Both the position numbers and the translations under genes were made by a program. Under the pieces are notes generated by a model, which ran no database searches, was not told the origin of the DNA, and worked only from the letters and a program-made list of their open reading frames with translations. A stretch of 64,000 bases of DNA. Source: Paenibacillus sp. RC67. Its GTDB lineage: Bacteria > Bacillota > Bacilli > Paenibacillales > NBRC-103111. This document shows positions 33,950 to 42,850 of the stretch, one piece after another; the first letter of the stretch is position 1, and every line of letters starts with the position of its first letter. The DNA is taken from positions 4,921,501 through 4,985,500 of the forward strand of contig NZ_CP125098.1 in assembly GCF_030020805.1 (NCBI RefSeq), written 5' to 3'.

Positions 33950-34959
33950 GATCGTGATAACCCCTTTCGCGCAATGTACATGAAAAATGGGGCGCCAATA
34001 ATCGCAGTCATGACGCCAACAGGCATCTCTTCTGGTATCATGATGAAGCGCGCTATTAAATCGGCTGCAAGAAGCAGAATCGCTCCTAGCACTGCGCAGT
34101 AGGGTATAACCCAACGATGGTCAACACCTGAAAAGAATCTCGATATATGCGGGATGACAATTCCTATGAAGCCGATAGGGCCTGCTACGGATACAGAGCC
34201 TCCAGCCAATATAACGATGATGGTCCCAGCCGTCACTTTAATCCAGATCGTCTTCTGTCCCAAGCCTTTAGCCGTATCCTCTCCCATCATCAGGAGATTC
34301 ATATCCCTCGCGATGGCCCATGCCGCCACCCAGCAAATGACCATATAGGGAAGAACTGCGATTAAATTATCGGGTGATCGTCCCGCTATGGTACCCGTTA
34401 GCCAATAGAGCACCGTGTTCAGTCCTTGCTTATTCAAGACGAGAATGCCTTGGGTAAAGGAAGAAAACAAGGCAGTCATTGCCGCTCCGGCTAAAACAAT
34501 CTTTAGCGGAGTCAATCCGTCACGACCAACCGACCCCAGTACATATACAATGACTGCCGCTCCAGCCGCTCCTATAAAGGCTAATACCATCAACACTTGC
34601 ATGGATGAAACCGAGAATACGACAGCCCCCAATACGACGAGAAAGGAGGCACCGGCATTCACACCAAGCACACTAGGTGCAGCAAGCGGATTGCGCGTTA
34701 AGGTCTGCATGAGCGCTCCGGCAATAGCAAGACTCGCACCAATCGACGCTGCAATAAATGCCCTTGGTATCCGGGTTGTACGGATAATGACTTGATCCGT
34801 TACTTCTTCATTGTAATGAAAAGCTGCTTCCCAAGCCGTATGCCAGCTGTAGTTCGTAGCACCGAACAGGATGCTCGATACTACACACAAGAGCATGACG
34901 ATACTGCCGATCAGCAACCCGCTCCACTTCCATCCATTTGTAAGTTTGCTTACTGTCAT
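33946..34959 (-). CDS. FecCD-type siderophore ABC permease (YfiZ-like)
   Basis: A 337-residue permease. Features are 'IIRTTRIPRAFIAASIGASL' followed by AIAGALMQTLTRNPLAAPSV, and 'GPIGFIGIVIPHISRFFSGV' with 'MIPEEMPVGVMTAIIGAPFF' near the end. It overlaps the next permease gene by 4 nt, so both are translationally coupled. It follows the binding-lipoprotein gene after 63 bp. The operon is under a perfect Fur box. Confidence 0.92.
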   Translation of the reverse strand: MTVSKLTNGWKWSGLLIGSIVMLLCVVSSILFGATNYSWHTAWEAAFHYNEEVTDQVIIRTTRIPRAFIAASIGASLAIAGALMQTLTRNPLAAPSVLGVNAGASFLVVLGAVVFSVSSMQVLMVLAFIGAAGAAVIVYVLGSVGRDGLTPLKIVLAGAAMTALFSSFTQGILVLNKQGLNTVLYWLTGTIAGRSPDNLIAVLPYMVICWVAAWAIARDMNLLMMGEDTAKGLGQKTIWIKVTAGTIIVILAGGSVSVAGPIGFIGIVIPHISRFFSGVDHRWVIPYCAVLGAILLLAADLIARFIMIPEEMPVGVMTAIIGAPFFMYIARKGLSRS

Positions 34960-35022
34960 CCTAGAATCTCCCTGTGATGCACAAATGAATGAGCACCCAG
35001 CTCATTCATTTGGCATTCTAAA

Positions 35023-36015
35023 CTATTTAATATCGAAGTATTTGTACAAGTCGTCCAGCAATGCTTTTGCTGCCAAGGCACCGCCGCTTAAATTCCAGGA
35101 CACGACGTCAACCTTGAAGTATTTATCGTTCTTGACCCCTTTTAGGCCCTTCCATAGCGGATGAGATGTCCAATCGTTCTGTGATTTCGCATGATTAGGA
35201 TCGCTTGTGCTCTGTGTGATGTCGAAAATGAAGTCTCCGTCGAGCTGAGACATCTGTTCTTTCGAAGTTAAGTTGACCACGTTCTTTCCTTCCACCTGCT
35301 GAGCTTTTGGCCGACTAAGTCCAAGCTCTTTAAATATCGTCCCTGCAAAACCTGTAACATAGATCCGTGCGCTGCCATCTTTCTCGAAGCGGATAAGCGA
35401 TACTTCTGTATTCGCCAGCTTATTACCAACCTTTTGCTTGAATTCAGCTACACGTTTATCCCAATCGCTGAAGAATTTCGCTGCTTCGTCTTCTTTGTAG
35501 AGTGCTTCGGCAGTGATCTTCATGTTTTCTTTCCAATCAAACAATTCCTCCATAATAATCGTAGGGGCGATGCTATTCAGTTGGGGATAAATCTTTTCAT
35601 CGCGTGTTTTTTGTCCGATGATCAAGTCAGGCTTCAAAGCCATAATGGCTTCCACATTCGGCTGAAGCTCATCACCCAAGTTCTTGACACCTTCCATCTG
35701 AGGGCGCAAATAGTTGTACCAAGGCTTTTGATCCCAAGATTCAACAGCCCCGACAGGCTTCACACCCAGTGCGATTACAATATCTACAGCGCCATTGAAC
35801 AACACAACGACGCGTTCCGGTTTCTTTTTCAACGTAGCGGTACCCATAGCGTGCTTAATCGTCTTCTCTGTATTCGCTGCTGTGCTTTGCGTCGGCTTTC
35901 CGCCATCTGCCGAACTGCCATTGCTTTTCTCTCCGCCTCCGGTTGCACTCGATTGTCCGCAAGCCGAAACTGCCAGCGCCAAGAATAGCACCAATATCAT
36001 TTTAATAGCTCTCAT
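35023..36015 (-). CDS. Siderophore-binding lipoprotein (YfiY-like)
   Basis: A 330-residue periplasmic-binding-fold (FepB/FhuD class) lipoprotein. The signal sequence MRAIKMILVLFLALAVSACG has its lipobox Cys at residue 19, followed by a Gly/Ser-rich linker of about 30 residues. The body contains 'KKPERVVVLFNGAVDIVIAL', 'VEAIMALKPDLIIGQKTRDE', 'SLIRFEKDGSARIYVTGFAG' and 'HPLWKGLKGVKNDKYFKVDV'. It resembles binding proteins for hydroxamate/citrate-type siderophores such as schizokinen, but the ligand is not proven. It is the first gene of the operon, 43 bp downstream of a perfect Fur box. Confidence 0.9.
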   Translation of the reverse strand: MRAIKMILVLFLALAVSACGQSSATGGGEKSNGSSADGGKPTQSTAANTEKTIKHAMGTATLKKKPERVVVLFNGAVDIVIALGVKPVGAVESWDQKPWYNYLRPQMEGVKNLGDELQPNVEAIMALKPDLIIGQKTRDEKIYPQLNSIAPTIIMEELFDWKENMKITAEALYKEDEAAKFFSDWDKRVAEFKQKVGNKLANTEVSLIRFEKDGSARIYVTGFAGTIFKELGLSRPKAQQVEGKNVVNLTSKEQMSQLDGDFIFDITQSTSDPNHAKSQNDWTSHPLWKGLKGVKNDKYFKVDVVSWNLSGGALAAKALLDDLYKYFDIK

Positions 36016-36057
36016 CTGTTTGCTTCCCCCCGTAAATAGATCCTCTTCAGCTGATAC

Positions 36058-36072
36058 TGATAATTATTATCA
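36058..36072. promoter_or_regulatory. Fur box upstream of the siderophore uptake operon
   Basis: TGATAATTATTATCA is a perfect 7-1-7 Fur box, and further ATAAT-like bases flank it. It lies 43 bp before the start codon of the siderophore-binding lipoprotein gene, in promoter position. Iron repression of the operon follows from the known consensus. Confidence 0.85.
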
Positions 36073-36237
36073 ATTATAGGAGGCGTGCTTCCCCTTGTAC
36101 ATATCTAATTTTAGCCGTTTCTTATACTGAATTTATCTAAGCCTTGTCCTGTACTTGATCAAAGAGCCCTTTCTTCAAGAACAATCATGTCCTCAAATCT
36201 GCATTGGCCCCCTGCATTACCTTAATAAAAGAAAATG

Positions 36238-36261
36238 ACCGAATCAGTTTATGATCCGGTC
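36238..36261 (-). terminator. Terminator after the nucleoside-hydrolase gene
   Basis: On the minus strand ACCGGATCA pairs with TGATTCGGT (one mismatch) across a 5-nt loop, and a T-rich tail (CATTTTCTTTT) follows. It lies about 50 bp after the stop codon of the nucleoside-hydrolase-like gene and closes the sugar operon before the Fur-regulated promoter. Confidence 0.65.
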
Positions 36262-36311
36262 CATGGATATTTGCATGGATGTTTGCTTATTCCCTAATTA
36301 TTTCCCACTGG

Positions 36312-37232
36312 CTACTGCTCTTTCCCTGAAGCAAATAATGCAAGCTTGGCATACATGTCCTCAAGGGTAAAACGCGCGTCCACGTCATGATATACCCGAA
36401 TGACACGCTCCTTCTGATAATGCACATAGTGCATATCAGACGTAATACGTGGCGCCGGCTTAAGCTCGTAATCGTATGGTTGCTCATCAATAAGCAGGCT
36501 GACCGCTGGTGAATCGCCCAGAGCCCACATTTCTCCCTTTGGAAATTTGCCTCCGCTATCGCCAAGCTTATCGTTCAATTGGATCAGCTGTGTGAATAAA
36601 TACTCACCGATCTCGCCACATGGCTTTACTTTGAGAGCCAGCTCCGCTAGGCTTACCCGAATTTTGCCATAGACGTTACGCGGTACCTGCCATAACGGAA
36701 TGGGCGATTCAAACACAACATTGGCCGCATGAATATCGTTCAGCAGATTAAATTCCCTTTCTCCTTCCGGCCACTTCCCTCCACCGATCCACAACGCCGT
36801 CATCTTATCCGCGATGGACGGCTCCGCCAAGTAGGCGCTAGCCAAATCCGTCAGCGGCCCCAAGAAAACAACATAGAGCGGAGCGGAGTCTCCCGACAGC
36901 GCCTCGTCGATGATAAGCTGCGCCCCTTCAGACAATACAGGCGTCTTCTCATCCCGCAGCGCCACAGTCGCTCCTTTCAATAACGGCACGCGTCCTGCTT
37001 CACCCAGAAGCGACAAGATGTATTCACATTCCCTGAAGCTCTCCAGCATAGATTCTTTCGACCGATTAGTGCCAAAATGCGCTGCGATAATACCCTTCAT
37101 CTGAAATCGCGGGGTCAACAGCGCATGGACAATGGCAAATTGATCATCCGCTTCGTTGTTCGCATCTGTATTCATGATCACTCGGATTTGCTTCCCCTTA
37201 GGCACATCGTACGGCATCCATGTCGTTTTCAT
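36312..37232 (-). CDS. Nucleoside hydrolase-like protein
   Basis: A 306-residue protein of the inosine/uridine-preferring nucleoside hydrolase fold. The metal-binding N-terminal loop reads 'RVIMNTDANNEADDQFAIVH', a variant of the usual D-T-D-x-x-x-D-D with Asn in place of the first Asp. 'YVVFLGPLTDLASAYLAEPS' matches the G-P-L-T-N/D-L motif, and 'ALWIGGGKWPEGEREFNLLN' followed by DIHAANVVFES matches the later E-x-N-x-x-x-D-x-x-A motif. It is the last gene of the operon with kinase, transketolase and isomerase genes, which suggests release of a pentose-like sugar from an N-glycoside. The substrate is not known. Confidence 0.8.
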   Translation of the reverse strand: MKTTWMPYDVPKGKQIRVIMNTDANNEADDQFAIVHALLTPRFQMKGIIAAHFGTNRSKESMLESFRECEYILSLLGEAGRVPLLKGATVALRDEKTPVLSEGAQLIIDEALSGDSAPLYVVFLGPLTDLASAYLAEPSIADKMTALWIGGGKWPEGEREFNLLNDIHAANVVFESPIPLWQVPRNVYGKIRVSLAELALKVKPCGEIGEYLFTQLIQLNDKLGDSGGKFPKGEMWALGDSPAVSLLIDEQPYDYELKPAPRITSDMHYVHYQKERVIRVYHDVDARFTLEDMYAKLALFASGKEQ

Positions 37233-37299
37233 TTATCCTGCCTCCGCTTCCATGAATCTAAATGCCCGATTCCCACTCTAAATCAGTTCATATAATGAA

Positions 37300-38805
37300 T
37301 TAAATCCGCTGGAGCACGGAGGCCACAGCACGCTGCCAGCCCTGGTAGTAAGCTTCTCGATCTTTCACCGCCATTTGTGGGCTGTAACGAACGTAGGATT
37401 GCCGCTTGGACAAACTAGATACGATCTCTTCCAAAGAGCTCCAGAAGCCAACGCCCAGTCCTCCCATATACGCAGATCCCATGGCCGATAGCTCGGCCAC
37501 TTCGGACTTGACCACGGGCCGCAACAAAAGATCCGCCTGAAACTGCATCAACAACTGATTTCCCGTTGCTCCTCCATCGGCACGCAGCTCTTGAAGTGGA
37601 ACGCCGGACTCGGCTTCAATCAATTGAACGGCATCATACACTTGATAAGCAATGCTCTCGAGAGCCGCCCTGATAATGTGCGACTTATGGGTCCCTCGGT
37701 TTATCCCAGAGATAGAAGCTCTAGCATCAGGGTCCCAGTGCGGTGCTCCAAGGCCGACAAAGGCTGGCACCAAGTATACCCCCTCACTATCCTTCGTCTC
37801 TCTAAGCAGCTGTTCCATCTCCTCAAAAGTTTGAAACAGCCCCAAGTTATCGCGCACCCACTTGATGCAATCTCCAGAGGTGCGGATGATCGCCTCCAGT
37901 GCGTAGATTACCTTGCCTCCGGCCCCCCATGCGACTGTGTTAACAAGTCCCCGCTCCGAAGAAGGAGGCTTCTCACCAATATTCATAAGGACGGAGGTTC
38001 CCGTACCATAAGTAGCTTTTGCCATCCCGGGTTGAAAGCACTGATTGCCGAACAGCGCCGCCTGCGAATCACCAATAATACCGGATATAGGAATCTGGAT
38101 ACCATTAAACAGATCCTGGTCAGCGGTGTATCCGAAGCTATCATCCGAAAATTTCACTTCAGGCAGCAATACAGATGGAACGCCGAACAGCTCACATAGT
38201 TCCTCGTCCCAGCTCAGTGTATGAATATTATAAAGGGATGTACGGCTGGCGTTAGAATAGTCGGTCGCATGCACGTTCCCGCCGGTCAGCTTCCAAAGCA
38301 GCCAGCTGTCGATTGTACCGGCAAGTAAGCGACCTTCAGCCAGCTTCTCCTTTGCTTCAGCAGCATGCTCCAGCATCCAGGCAAATTTGGTGGCGGAGAA
38401 ATAGGGGTCGAGCATTAACCCGGTTTTGGAGCGGACCTTAGCTTCCAGTCCCGATAATTTATATCGCGCACACTGCTCCGAAGTGCGTTGACATTGCCAT
38501 ACGACGGCAGGATGCACCGGAAGACCCGTAATACGATCCCATAGTACAGCGGTTTCACGCTGATTTGTCAACGTCATTGCCGCCAGCTCTCCGGGTGCGA
38601 TGCCGGCCAATTGCAGTGCCTGCTCTGCCGTTTGTTTTACCCGTTCGTATATTTCGACCGGGTCGTGCTCAACCCAGCCCGGACGAGGATAATACTGTTT
38701 GTGTTCGGCAGAGCTTCGGGAGACAATTTCTCCTGTACGTCCCACGATAAGCGCTTTCGTACCGGAGGTGCTTTGATCGATCACGAGGATATATCGTTTC
38801 TCCAT
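37300..38805 (-). CDS. FGGY-family carbohydrate kinase (glycerol kinase-like)
   Basis: A 501-residue kinase, full length for the FGGY family. The phosphate-binding motif is 'YILVIDQSTSGTKALIVGRT', 'LTNQRETAVLWDRITGLPVH' carries the conserved R-E-T, and the C-terminal ATPase motif is 'ELRADGGATGNQLLMQFQAD'. It aligns most simply with glycerol kinases, but GlpK has D-Q-G-T-T-S-S where this has D-Q-S-T-S-G-T. It sits 2 bp after the transketolase C-subunit gene and after a sugar isomerase gene. I therefore infer a ketose substrate, made by the isomerase and split by the transketolase, rather than glycerol. Confidence 0.8.
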   Translation of the reverse strand: MEKRYILVIDQSTSGTKALIVGRTGEIVSRSSAEHKQYYPRPGWVEHDPVEIYERVKQTAEQALQLAGIAPGELAAMTLTNQRETAVLWDRITGLPVHPAVVWQCQRTSEQCARYKLSGLEAKVRSKTGLMLDPYFSATKFAWMLEHAAEAKEKLAEGRLLAGTIDSWLLWKLTGGNVHATDYSNASRTSLYNIHTLSWDEELCELFGVPSVLLPEVKFSDDSFGYTADQDLFNGIQIPISGIIGDSQAALFGNQCFQPGMAKATYGTGTSVLMNIGEKPPSSERGLVNTVAWGAGGKVIYALEAIIRTSGDCIKWVRDNLGLFQTFEEMEQLLRETKDSEGVYLVPAFVGLGAPHWDPDARASISGINRGTHKSHIIRAALESIAYQVYDAVQLIEAESGVPLQELRADGGATGNQLLMQFQADLLLRPVVKSEVAELSAMGSAYMGGLGVGFWSSLEEIVSSLSKRQSYVRYSPQMAVKDREAYYQGWQRAVASVLQRI

Positions 38806-38807
38806 AG

Positions 38808-39752
38808 CTACCTCTTCTGCCGGCCAAGCATCTCAAGCGCGATCTGTTTGATGCGGTCTGCCGTAAGCCCGTAATGGCGGAATACTTCCGCTGTCTTACC
38901 GGCGATTGCAGGCTCGTCAGGAATCCCAAGAATCCTCATCGGTACCGGCTTGTTCTGCACGACTACTTCAGCTACCGCCGCTCCCAAGCCCCCGAGCACG
39001 CTGTGTTCCTCTACGGTGATTAGATGTCCCGTTTCTCTTGCCGCACTTAGAATCGCTTCTTCATCCAGCGGTTTAATTGTGTGCATATTGATTACCCGGC
39101 ACGATACGCCCGCCTCCTTCAGCGCCTCGTGGGCATCCAGAGCGATGCGAACCGTCTCTCCTGCTGCAATGATGGTGAGATCTGATCCATCACGCATCAT
39201 CACAGCCTTTCCGATGACAAATTCAAAGTCATCCGTTTCGTACACATCCTCAACCGCATTGCGACCAATGCGGACATAAACGCCACCGTCGTGCATGACC
39301 AGCGCTTCGGTCATTCGTTTCGTTTCGTGGCGATCGGCTGGCATCATCACAGCCAGACCAGGAATAGCACGTGCCACCGCCAAATCCTGTACGGAATGAT
39401 GCGACATCCCCAGGGCCCCATAGCTTATACCACCGCTAATCCCGACAAGCTTCACATTCGTACCTGAATAAGCAACATCGACCTTGATCTGCTCAATGCT
39501 GCGCATACTGAGGAAGCACGCAGGAGACGTTACGAAAGGCTTCTTTCCGCTATGGGCAAGGCCTGCCGAGATGCCGACTATATTTTGCTCCGCGATGCCC
39601 ACCTCAACGAACTGTTCAGGATAAGCCTTGGCGAATGGAGCCATCGCTGCGGATCCGCGAGAATCGCTCGTAAGCACCATAATATCTCGATCATCCTTCG
39701 CAAGCTCTAACAGCGTCTCACAAATGACCTGCCGATTAGGAATCGTATTCAT
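38808..39752 (-). CDS. Transketolase, C-terminal subunit
   Basis: A 314-residue protein holding the Pyr (central) and C-terminal transketolase domains only. 'DIMVLTSDSRGSAAMAPFAK' begins the Pyr domain; 'QFVEVGIAEQNIVGISAGLA' contains the conserved Glu that activates thiamine diphosphate. 'GAALGMSHHSVQDLAVARAI'-type sequence (ISYGALGMSHHSVQDLAVAR) follows, and 'LITVEEHSVLGGLGAAVAEV' is the C-terminal domain. Split transketolases occur in specialised sugar pathways. The partner N-terminal subunit is encoded immediately upstream. Confidence 0.92.
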   Translation of the reverse strand: MNTIPNRQVICETLLELAKDDRDIMVLTSDSRGSAAMAPFAKAYPEQFVEVGIAEQNIVGISAGLAHSGKKPFVTSPACFLSMRSIEQIKVDVAYSGTNVKLVGISGGISYGALGMSHHSVQDLAVARAIPGLAVMMPADRHETKRMTEALVMHDGGVYVRIGRNAVEDVYETDDFEFVIGKAVMMRDGSDLTIIAAGETVRIALDAHEALKEAGVSCRVINMHTIKPLDEEAILSAARETGHLITVEEHSVLGGLGAAVAEVVVQNKPVPMRILGIPDEPAIAGKTAEVFRHYGLTADRIKQIALEMLGRQKR

Positions 39753-39754
39753 GG

Positions 39755-40606
39755 CTAGCTCACCTGACCTTCCTGGCTGTAAAGCTCCAGCTTAGCTGTT
39801 AGCTCCGCCAACGCTTGTTTCAGCTCTTCATCATTCGGAACGTGATGGTGCCAATGGGGCGCGTTTTCTGCAAACGATACACCCTTGCCCTTCACAGTAT
39901 TCGCCATAATAAGAGTAGGCTTTCCACTGGCAGCAGGTCCCGTTTCGAATGCCTCGACAAGCGCTTTCATATCGTTTCCATCAATTGAAACGACATTCCA
40001 ACCGAATGCAGCCCATTTGTCCTCCAATGGATCAAGCCCCATCACCTCTTCATTAGTGCCGCTGATTTGCAAGCGGTTCCGATCGATGATGCCTACAAGG
40101 TTATCGAGCTTATAATGTGCCCCTGCCATGGCAGCTTCCCATACGGAGCCTTCCGCCTGCTCCCCGTCGCCCATGAGACAGAACGCGCGATAGCTCTTGC
40201 CATCCCGCTTGGCCGCCAGTGCAATGCCAACAGCTACCGACAGTCCATGGCCAAGCGCACCAGTGTTCATTTCAATTCCAGGAACCTTATTATTAGGGTG
40301 GCCTATCAGCTTCGTGCCGAACTGACTGAAGGTCGTAAGCTCCTCCTTCGGAAAAAAGCCGCGATCAGCCAAAATCGCCCACAGCGACTCCACCGAATGT
40401 CCTTTACTAAGCACAAACCGATCACGTTCAGCCGCCTTAGGACGGAGGGGATCAATGGTCATAATACGATAATATAAAGCCGTTAAAATATCCGTATTGC
40501 TCAGCGAGCCTCCCGTATGACCGGTTTTAGCCCTATGAATCATTTTCAGCAGCTCCATCCGAATTTCGGTAGCTTTGACTTGAAGCGCCCTAACTTCCAT
40601 AGTCAT
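39755..40606 (-). CDS. Transketolase, N-terminal (ThDP-binding) subunit
   Basis: A 283-residue protein equal to the N-terminal PP domain of transketolase. Visible are 'MIHRAKTGHTGGSLSNTDIL', 'DRFVLSKGHSVESLWAILAD' and 'GALGHGLSVAVGIALAAKRD'. The thiamine diphosphate motif reads 'CLMGDGEQAEGSVWEAAMAG' and ends at 'NLVGIIDRNRLQISG'. It pairs with the C-terminal subunit, whose gene starts 2 bp after this one ends. Together they transfer a two-carbon ketol unit. The operon context suggests a dedicated substrate rather than the pentose phosphate pathway; apulose 4-phosphate transketolase is one known split enzyme of this type. Confidence 0.92.
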   Translation of the reverse strand: MTMEVRALQVKATEIRMELLKMIHRAKTGHTGGSLSNTDILTALYYRIMTIDPLRPKAAERDRFVLSKGHSVESLWAILADRGFFPKEELTTFSQFGTKLIGHPNNKVPGIEMNTGALGHGLSVAVGIALAAKRDGKSYRAFCLMGDGEQAEGSVWEAAMAGAHYKLDNLVGIIDRNRLQISGTNEEVMGLDPLEDKWAAFGWNVVSIDGNDMKALVEAFETGPAASGKPTLIMANTVKGKGVSFAENAPHWHHHVPNDEELKQALAELTAKLELYSQEGQVS

Positions 40607-40624
40607 TCCTCCTCAGGATTAGGA

Positions 40625-42058
40625 TTATAGTCCCTTCCCTCTCAGCCAAGCCTGAATTTCGCTCTCCGTCGGATCCACTGCATCCGGTGTCAAGCCTGGG
40701 ATGTACCGACAAGCTTCATATAAAGCAGGAATGACATTCGCATGAATCCCTACAGAGTGATGAACATAGGGCCCTTGCACCAGCTTTTCTTCCCATAACG
40801 GCCAATCGTTTACTTCCACCCATACGTAAGATCCGCGTGTGTAAGGACCAGGTATGCCCTTTGCACGGCCCAGAAACAGCTGGTAGTCCCCATGGTCTCC
40901 GTCAAAACGTGCTAACGTCATGCTGCCTCCCCTAATCTCTCCTTCATGGGTCCCCGGTGAGTGGTCATCGAACAGGAAGTGCTTCCGCAGCCTAGGTTTG
41001 CTCTCGACAGATAGGGATACCGGGAAGTTACCACAGTGGAACAACAGCTCTCCGTTCGTATTCTCTGGATGACGTACCGTCAAGTCTGCAAAGAATGTCG
41101 GCGCCTGATTCATCGAAGCTGCCTGCACCATAACAGAAGTAATCGCACCGTGAATATCTGTTTCACAGGTAACTGGAATTTGCTCATCGGTCAATATTGC
41201 ATTGGCAAGACAGGGCATAATACCCATCGCATCCTGAAGCGAAGACCAGCACTGGATGGCAATCGCCGAGCTGCCTGTCTGCAGAGCGTATTGGTTCATT
41301 GCTACCTTAAGCGAAGCGATCCGTCTGACGTCTGCTTCCGTCACTTCTGACCAATCCAGCTTCTCCTTGATATAATCTATCGCTTGAGCAAGTTCGGAGG
41401 AGCTGCCTTTCTCAATTCTCGAAGAAGCACGTTGTATGTCCACGAGCGTAATCGGATGAATCTCAATACCAAAACGCTCAAGCAGCTCACCCTCGTTGCA
41501 GATCATCGTCCAGAAGGAGGCAGGACGCGGTCCGATTTGTAGAATACGCAGCCCGCGGAATTGACGAACGACATTCGCCGCTGCTATGAAATTGGTGAAT
41601 CCTCTCTCGAAGACCGGATCATTTACACGGGTGTTCGTAACATAAGTGAAGGGAACGTTAAACCGGCGAAGGACTTTACCTGTAGCGAACAATCCGCATT
41701 GTGTATCCCTGAGTCTCATGCCATCCTCTAGCGGCGCCTCATCTCTAGGCCCCCACAGCAGCACCGGCTTGCCTAATGCTTTACCCACCCGTGCTACCGT
41801 ATCTTCCGTTCCAAAGTTACAATGCGGAACGAATACTGCGTCTACCTGCTCCTTCTTGAATCGGTCGATGATAAGGTCCGCATTAATGTTGTCATCATAC
41901 AGCAGTCCTTCCGAGTTGATGCCCTCCAAGTCCACAATATCGATGCCCAGTCCGAAGCTTTCAATCTTTTCTTTAATCATTACTTTGTACTTAAATGCAT
42001 CCTCTGCGCTGAACACGAATCTGCGCGTAGGTGCGTAGCCTAGCTTTAATTTTTTCAA
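40625..42058 (-). CDS. L-fucose/L-arabinose isomerase-fold sugar isomerase
   Basis: A 477-residue protein of the FucI/AraA isomerase fold. N-terminal domains contain 'ADLIIDRFKKEQVDAVFVPH' and 'LGKPVLLWGPRDEAPLEDGM'. The active-site region has 'GSSAIAIQCWSSLQDAMGIM' and 'IPVTCETDIHGAITSVMVQA', where E and D are likely Mn ligands, and 'YVHHSVGIHANVIPALYEAC' near the C-terminus with the expected His. It should interconvert an aldose and a ketose as the first step of this operon. It is the promoter-proximal gene and follows the AT-rich region with repeated ACTAAA motifs. The exact sugar is not clear. Confidence 0.85.
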   Translation of the reverse strand: MKKLKLGYAPTRRFVFSAEDAFKYKVMIKEKIESFGLGIDIVDLEGINSEGLLYDDNINADLIIDRFKKEQVDAVFVPHCNFGTEDTVARVGKALGKPVLLWGPRDEAPLEDGMRLRDTQCGLFATGKVLRRFNVPFTYVTNTRVNDPVFERGFTNFIAAANVVRQFRGLRILQIGPRPASFWTMICNEGELLERFGIEIHPITLVDIQRASSRIEKGSSSELAQAIDYIKEKLDWSEVTEADVRRIASLKVAMNQYALQTGSSAIAIQCWSSLQDAMGIMPCLANAILTDEQIPVTCETDIHGAITSVMVQAASMNQAPTFFADLTVRHPENTNGELLFHCGNFPVSLSVESKPRLRKHFLFDDHSPGTHEGEIRGGSMTLARFDGDHGDYQLFLGRAKGIPGPYTRGSYVWVEVNDWPLWEEKLVQGPYVHHSVGIHANVIPALYEACRYIPGLTPDAVDPTESEIQAWLRGKGL

Positions 42059-42075
42059 CAGTTACACCTCCAATT

Positions 42076-42266
42076 AACTAAAATAAACTAAATAATAACT
42101 AAAATATTACTGTAAATATTAAGTTAAATTCATGTTATCACGGCTTTTTTTCGTCGTCAACGATTTGTTTAGTTTAGTTTTAGTTAATTAAACTAAAAAT
42201 TTAAGTTTAAAATCGTTCTTTTTATTGCCTAAACATCTGTATCATAATAAACTAAAATTACTAAAC
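42076..42266. promoter_or_regulatory. Clustered AACTAAA/TTTAGTT operator-like motifs
   Basis: Directly upstream of the isomerase gene, AACTAAA occurs at 42076, 42086 and 42097, spaced 10-11 bp (one helical turn). TTTAGTT occurs at 42168, 42173 and 42179, and AACTAAA again at 42191 and 42250. TTTTAGTT-AATTA-AACTAAAA (42178-42198) is a perfect inverted repeat. The density and phasing suggest a cooperative regulator of the isomerase-transketolase-kinase operon. No regulator gene for it is visible nearby. Confidence 0.55.
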
Positions 42267-42850
42267 AACTGAAATTTGGAGGAATGGGGAATTTTGAATC
42301 CCCCTTAATACTATTCTCTTTTAAATAAAAATCTCTTAAATAATAAATCTCTTATAGAATGTAGCAGCACCCGTGTGACAAGCGATTCGAGCGACTTTTT
42401 TATTTAAATACAGATGGATTATCTTAAATCTATATGAAAACAGAACTTATTTTTAAAAGAAAGAATAAAACAGATGAATATTTATAAATAAAAATGAATA
42501 TTTTACATATCCACAGATAGATTGCTTTCTTCCTATTATTTTATTCGTTATCCCCATTGTTCCTATTATTGCCCTGTTCATTATTCTGTTTTTATATAGT
42601 ATCACTGAAGCAATAATTACCTAAGCTTTCTCAACTACCCACACTATGCAATGAATCAACATATTAAAATCTGTTTTTATCTTATATAGAGAGGCTGCCC
42701 TTGCATTCCTATACGTTTGAATAAGAAGAAATGGGATGAGTGAATAAATATTAGATGTTCTTAAATGATAGAAGGCTAGAGGGAATTTGATTTCCGGACA
42801 TAAACAGCAATACGAACAGCCCTCTTTTATTGTCTTTTAAAAAAAGAGAG
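42267..42850. other. AT-rich gap next to the replication genes
   Basis: These 584 bases hold no ORF with protein-like character. They are strongly AT-rich, with DnaA-box-like sequences carrying one mismatch at about 42508-42516 (ATATCCACA) and 42548-42556 (TTATCCCCA). Near the end AGCCCTCTTTT (42818-42828) pairs with AAAAGAGAGCT (42842-42852), a stem overlapping the stop codon of the 510-residue protein gene. It may end that transcript, although no T-run follows on the minus strand. Confidence 0.4.

Noticed and set aside
37300..38805. Plain glycerol kinase GlpK
   Set aside because: The sequence is glycerol kinase-like, but the phosphate-binding motif differs and neighbours are isomerase and transketolase genes without glpF or glpD; a ketose kinase is at least as likely.
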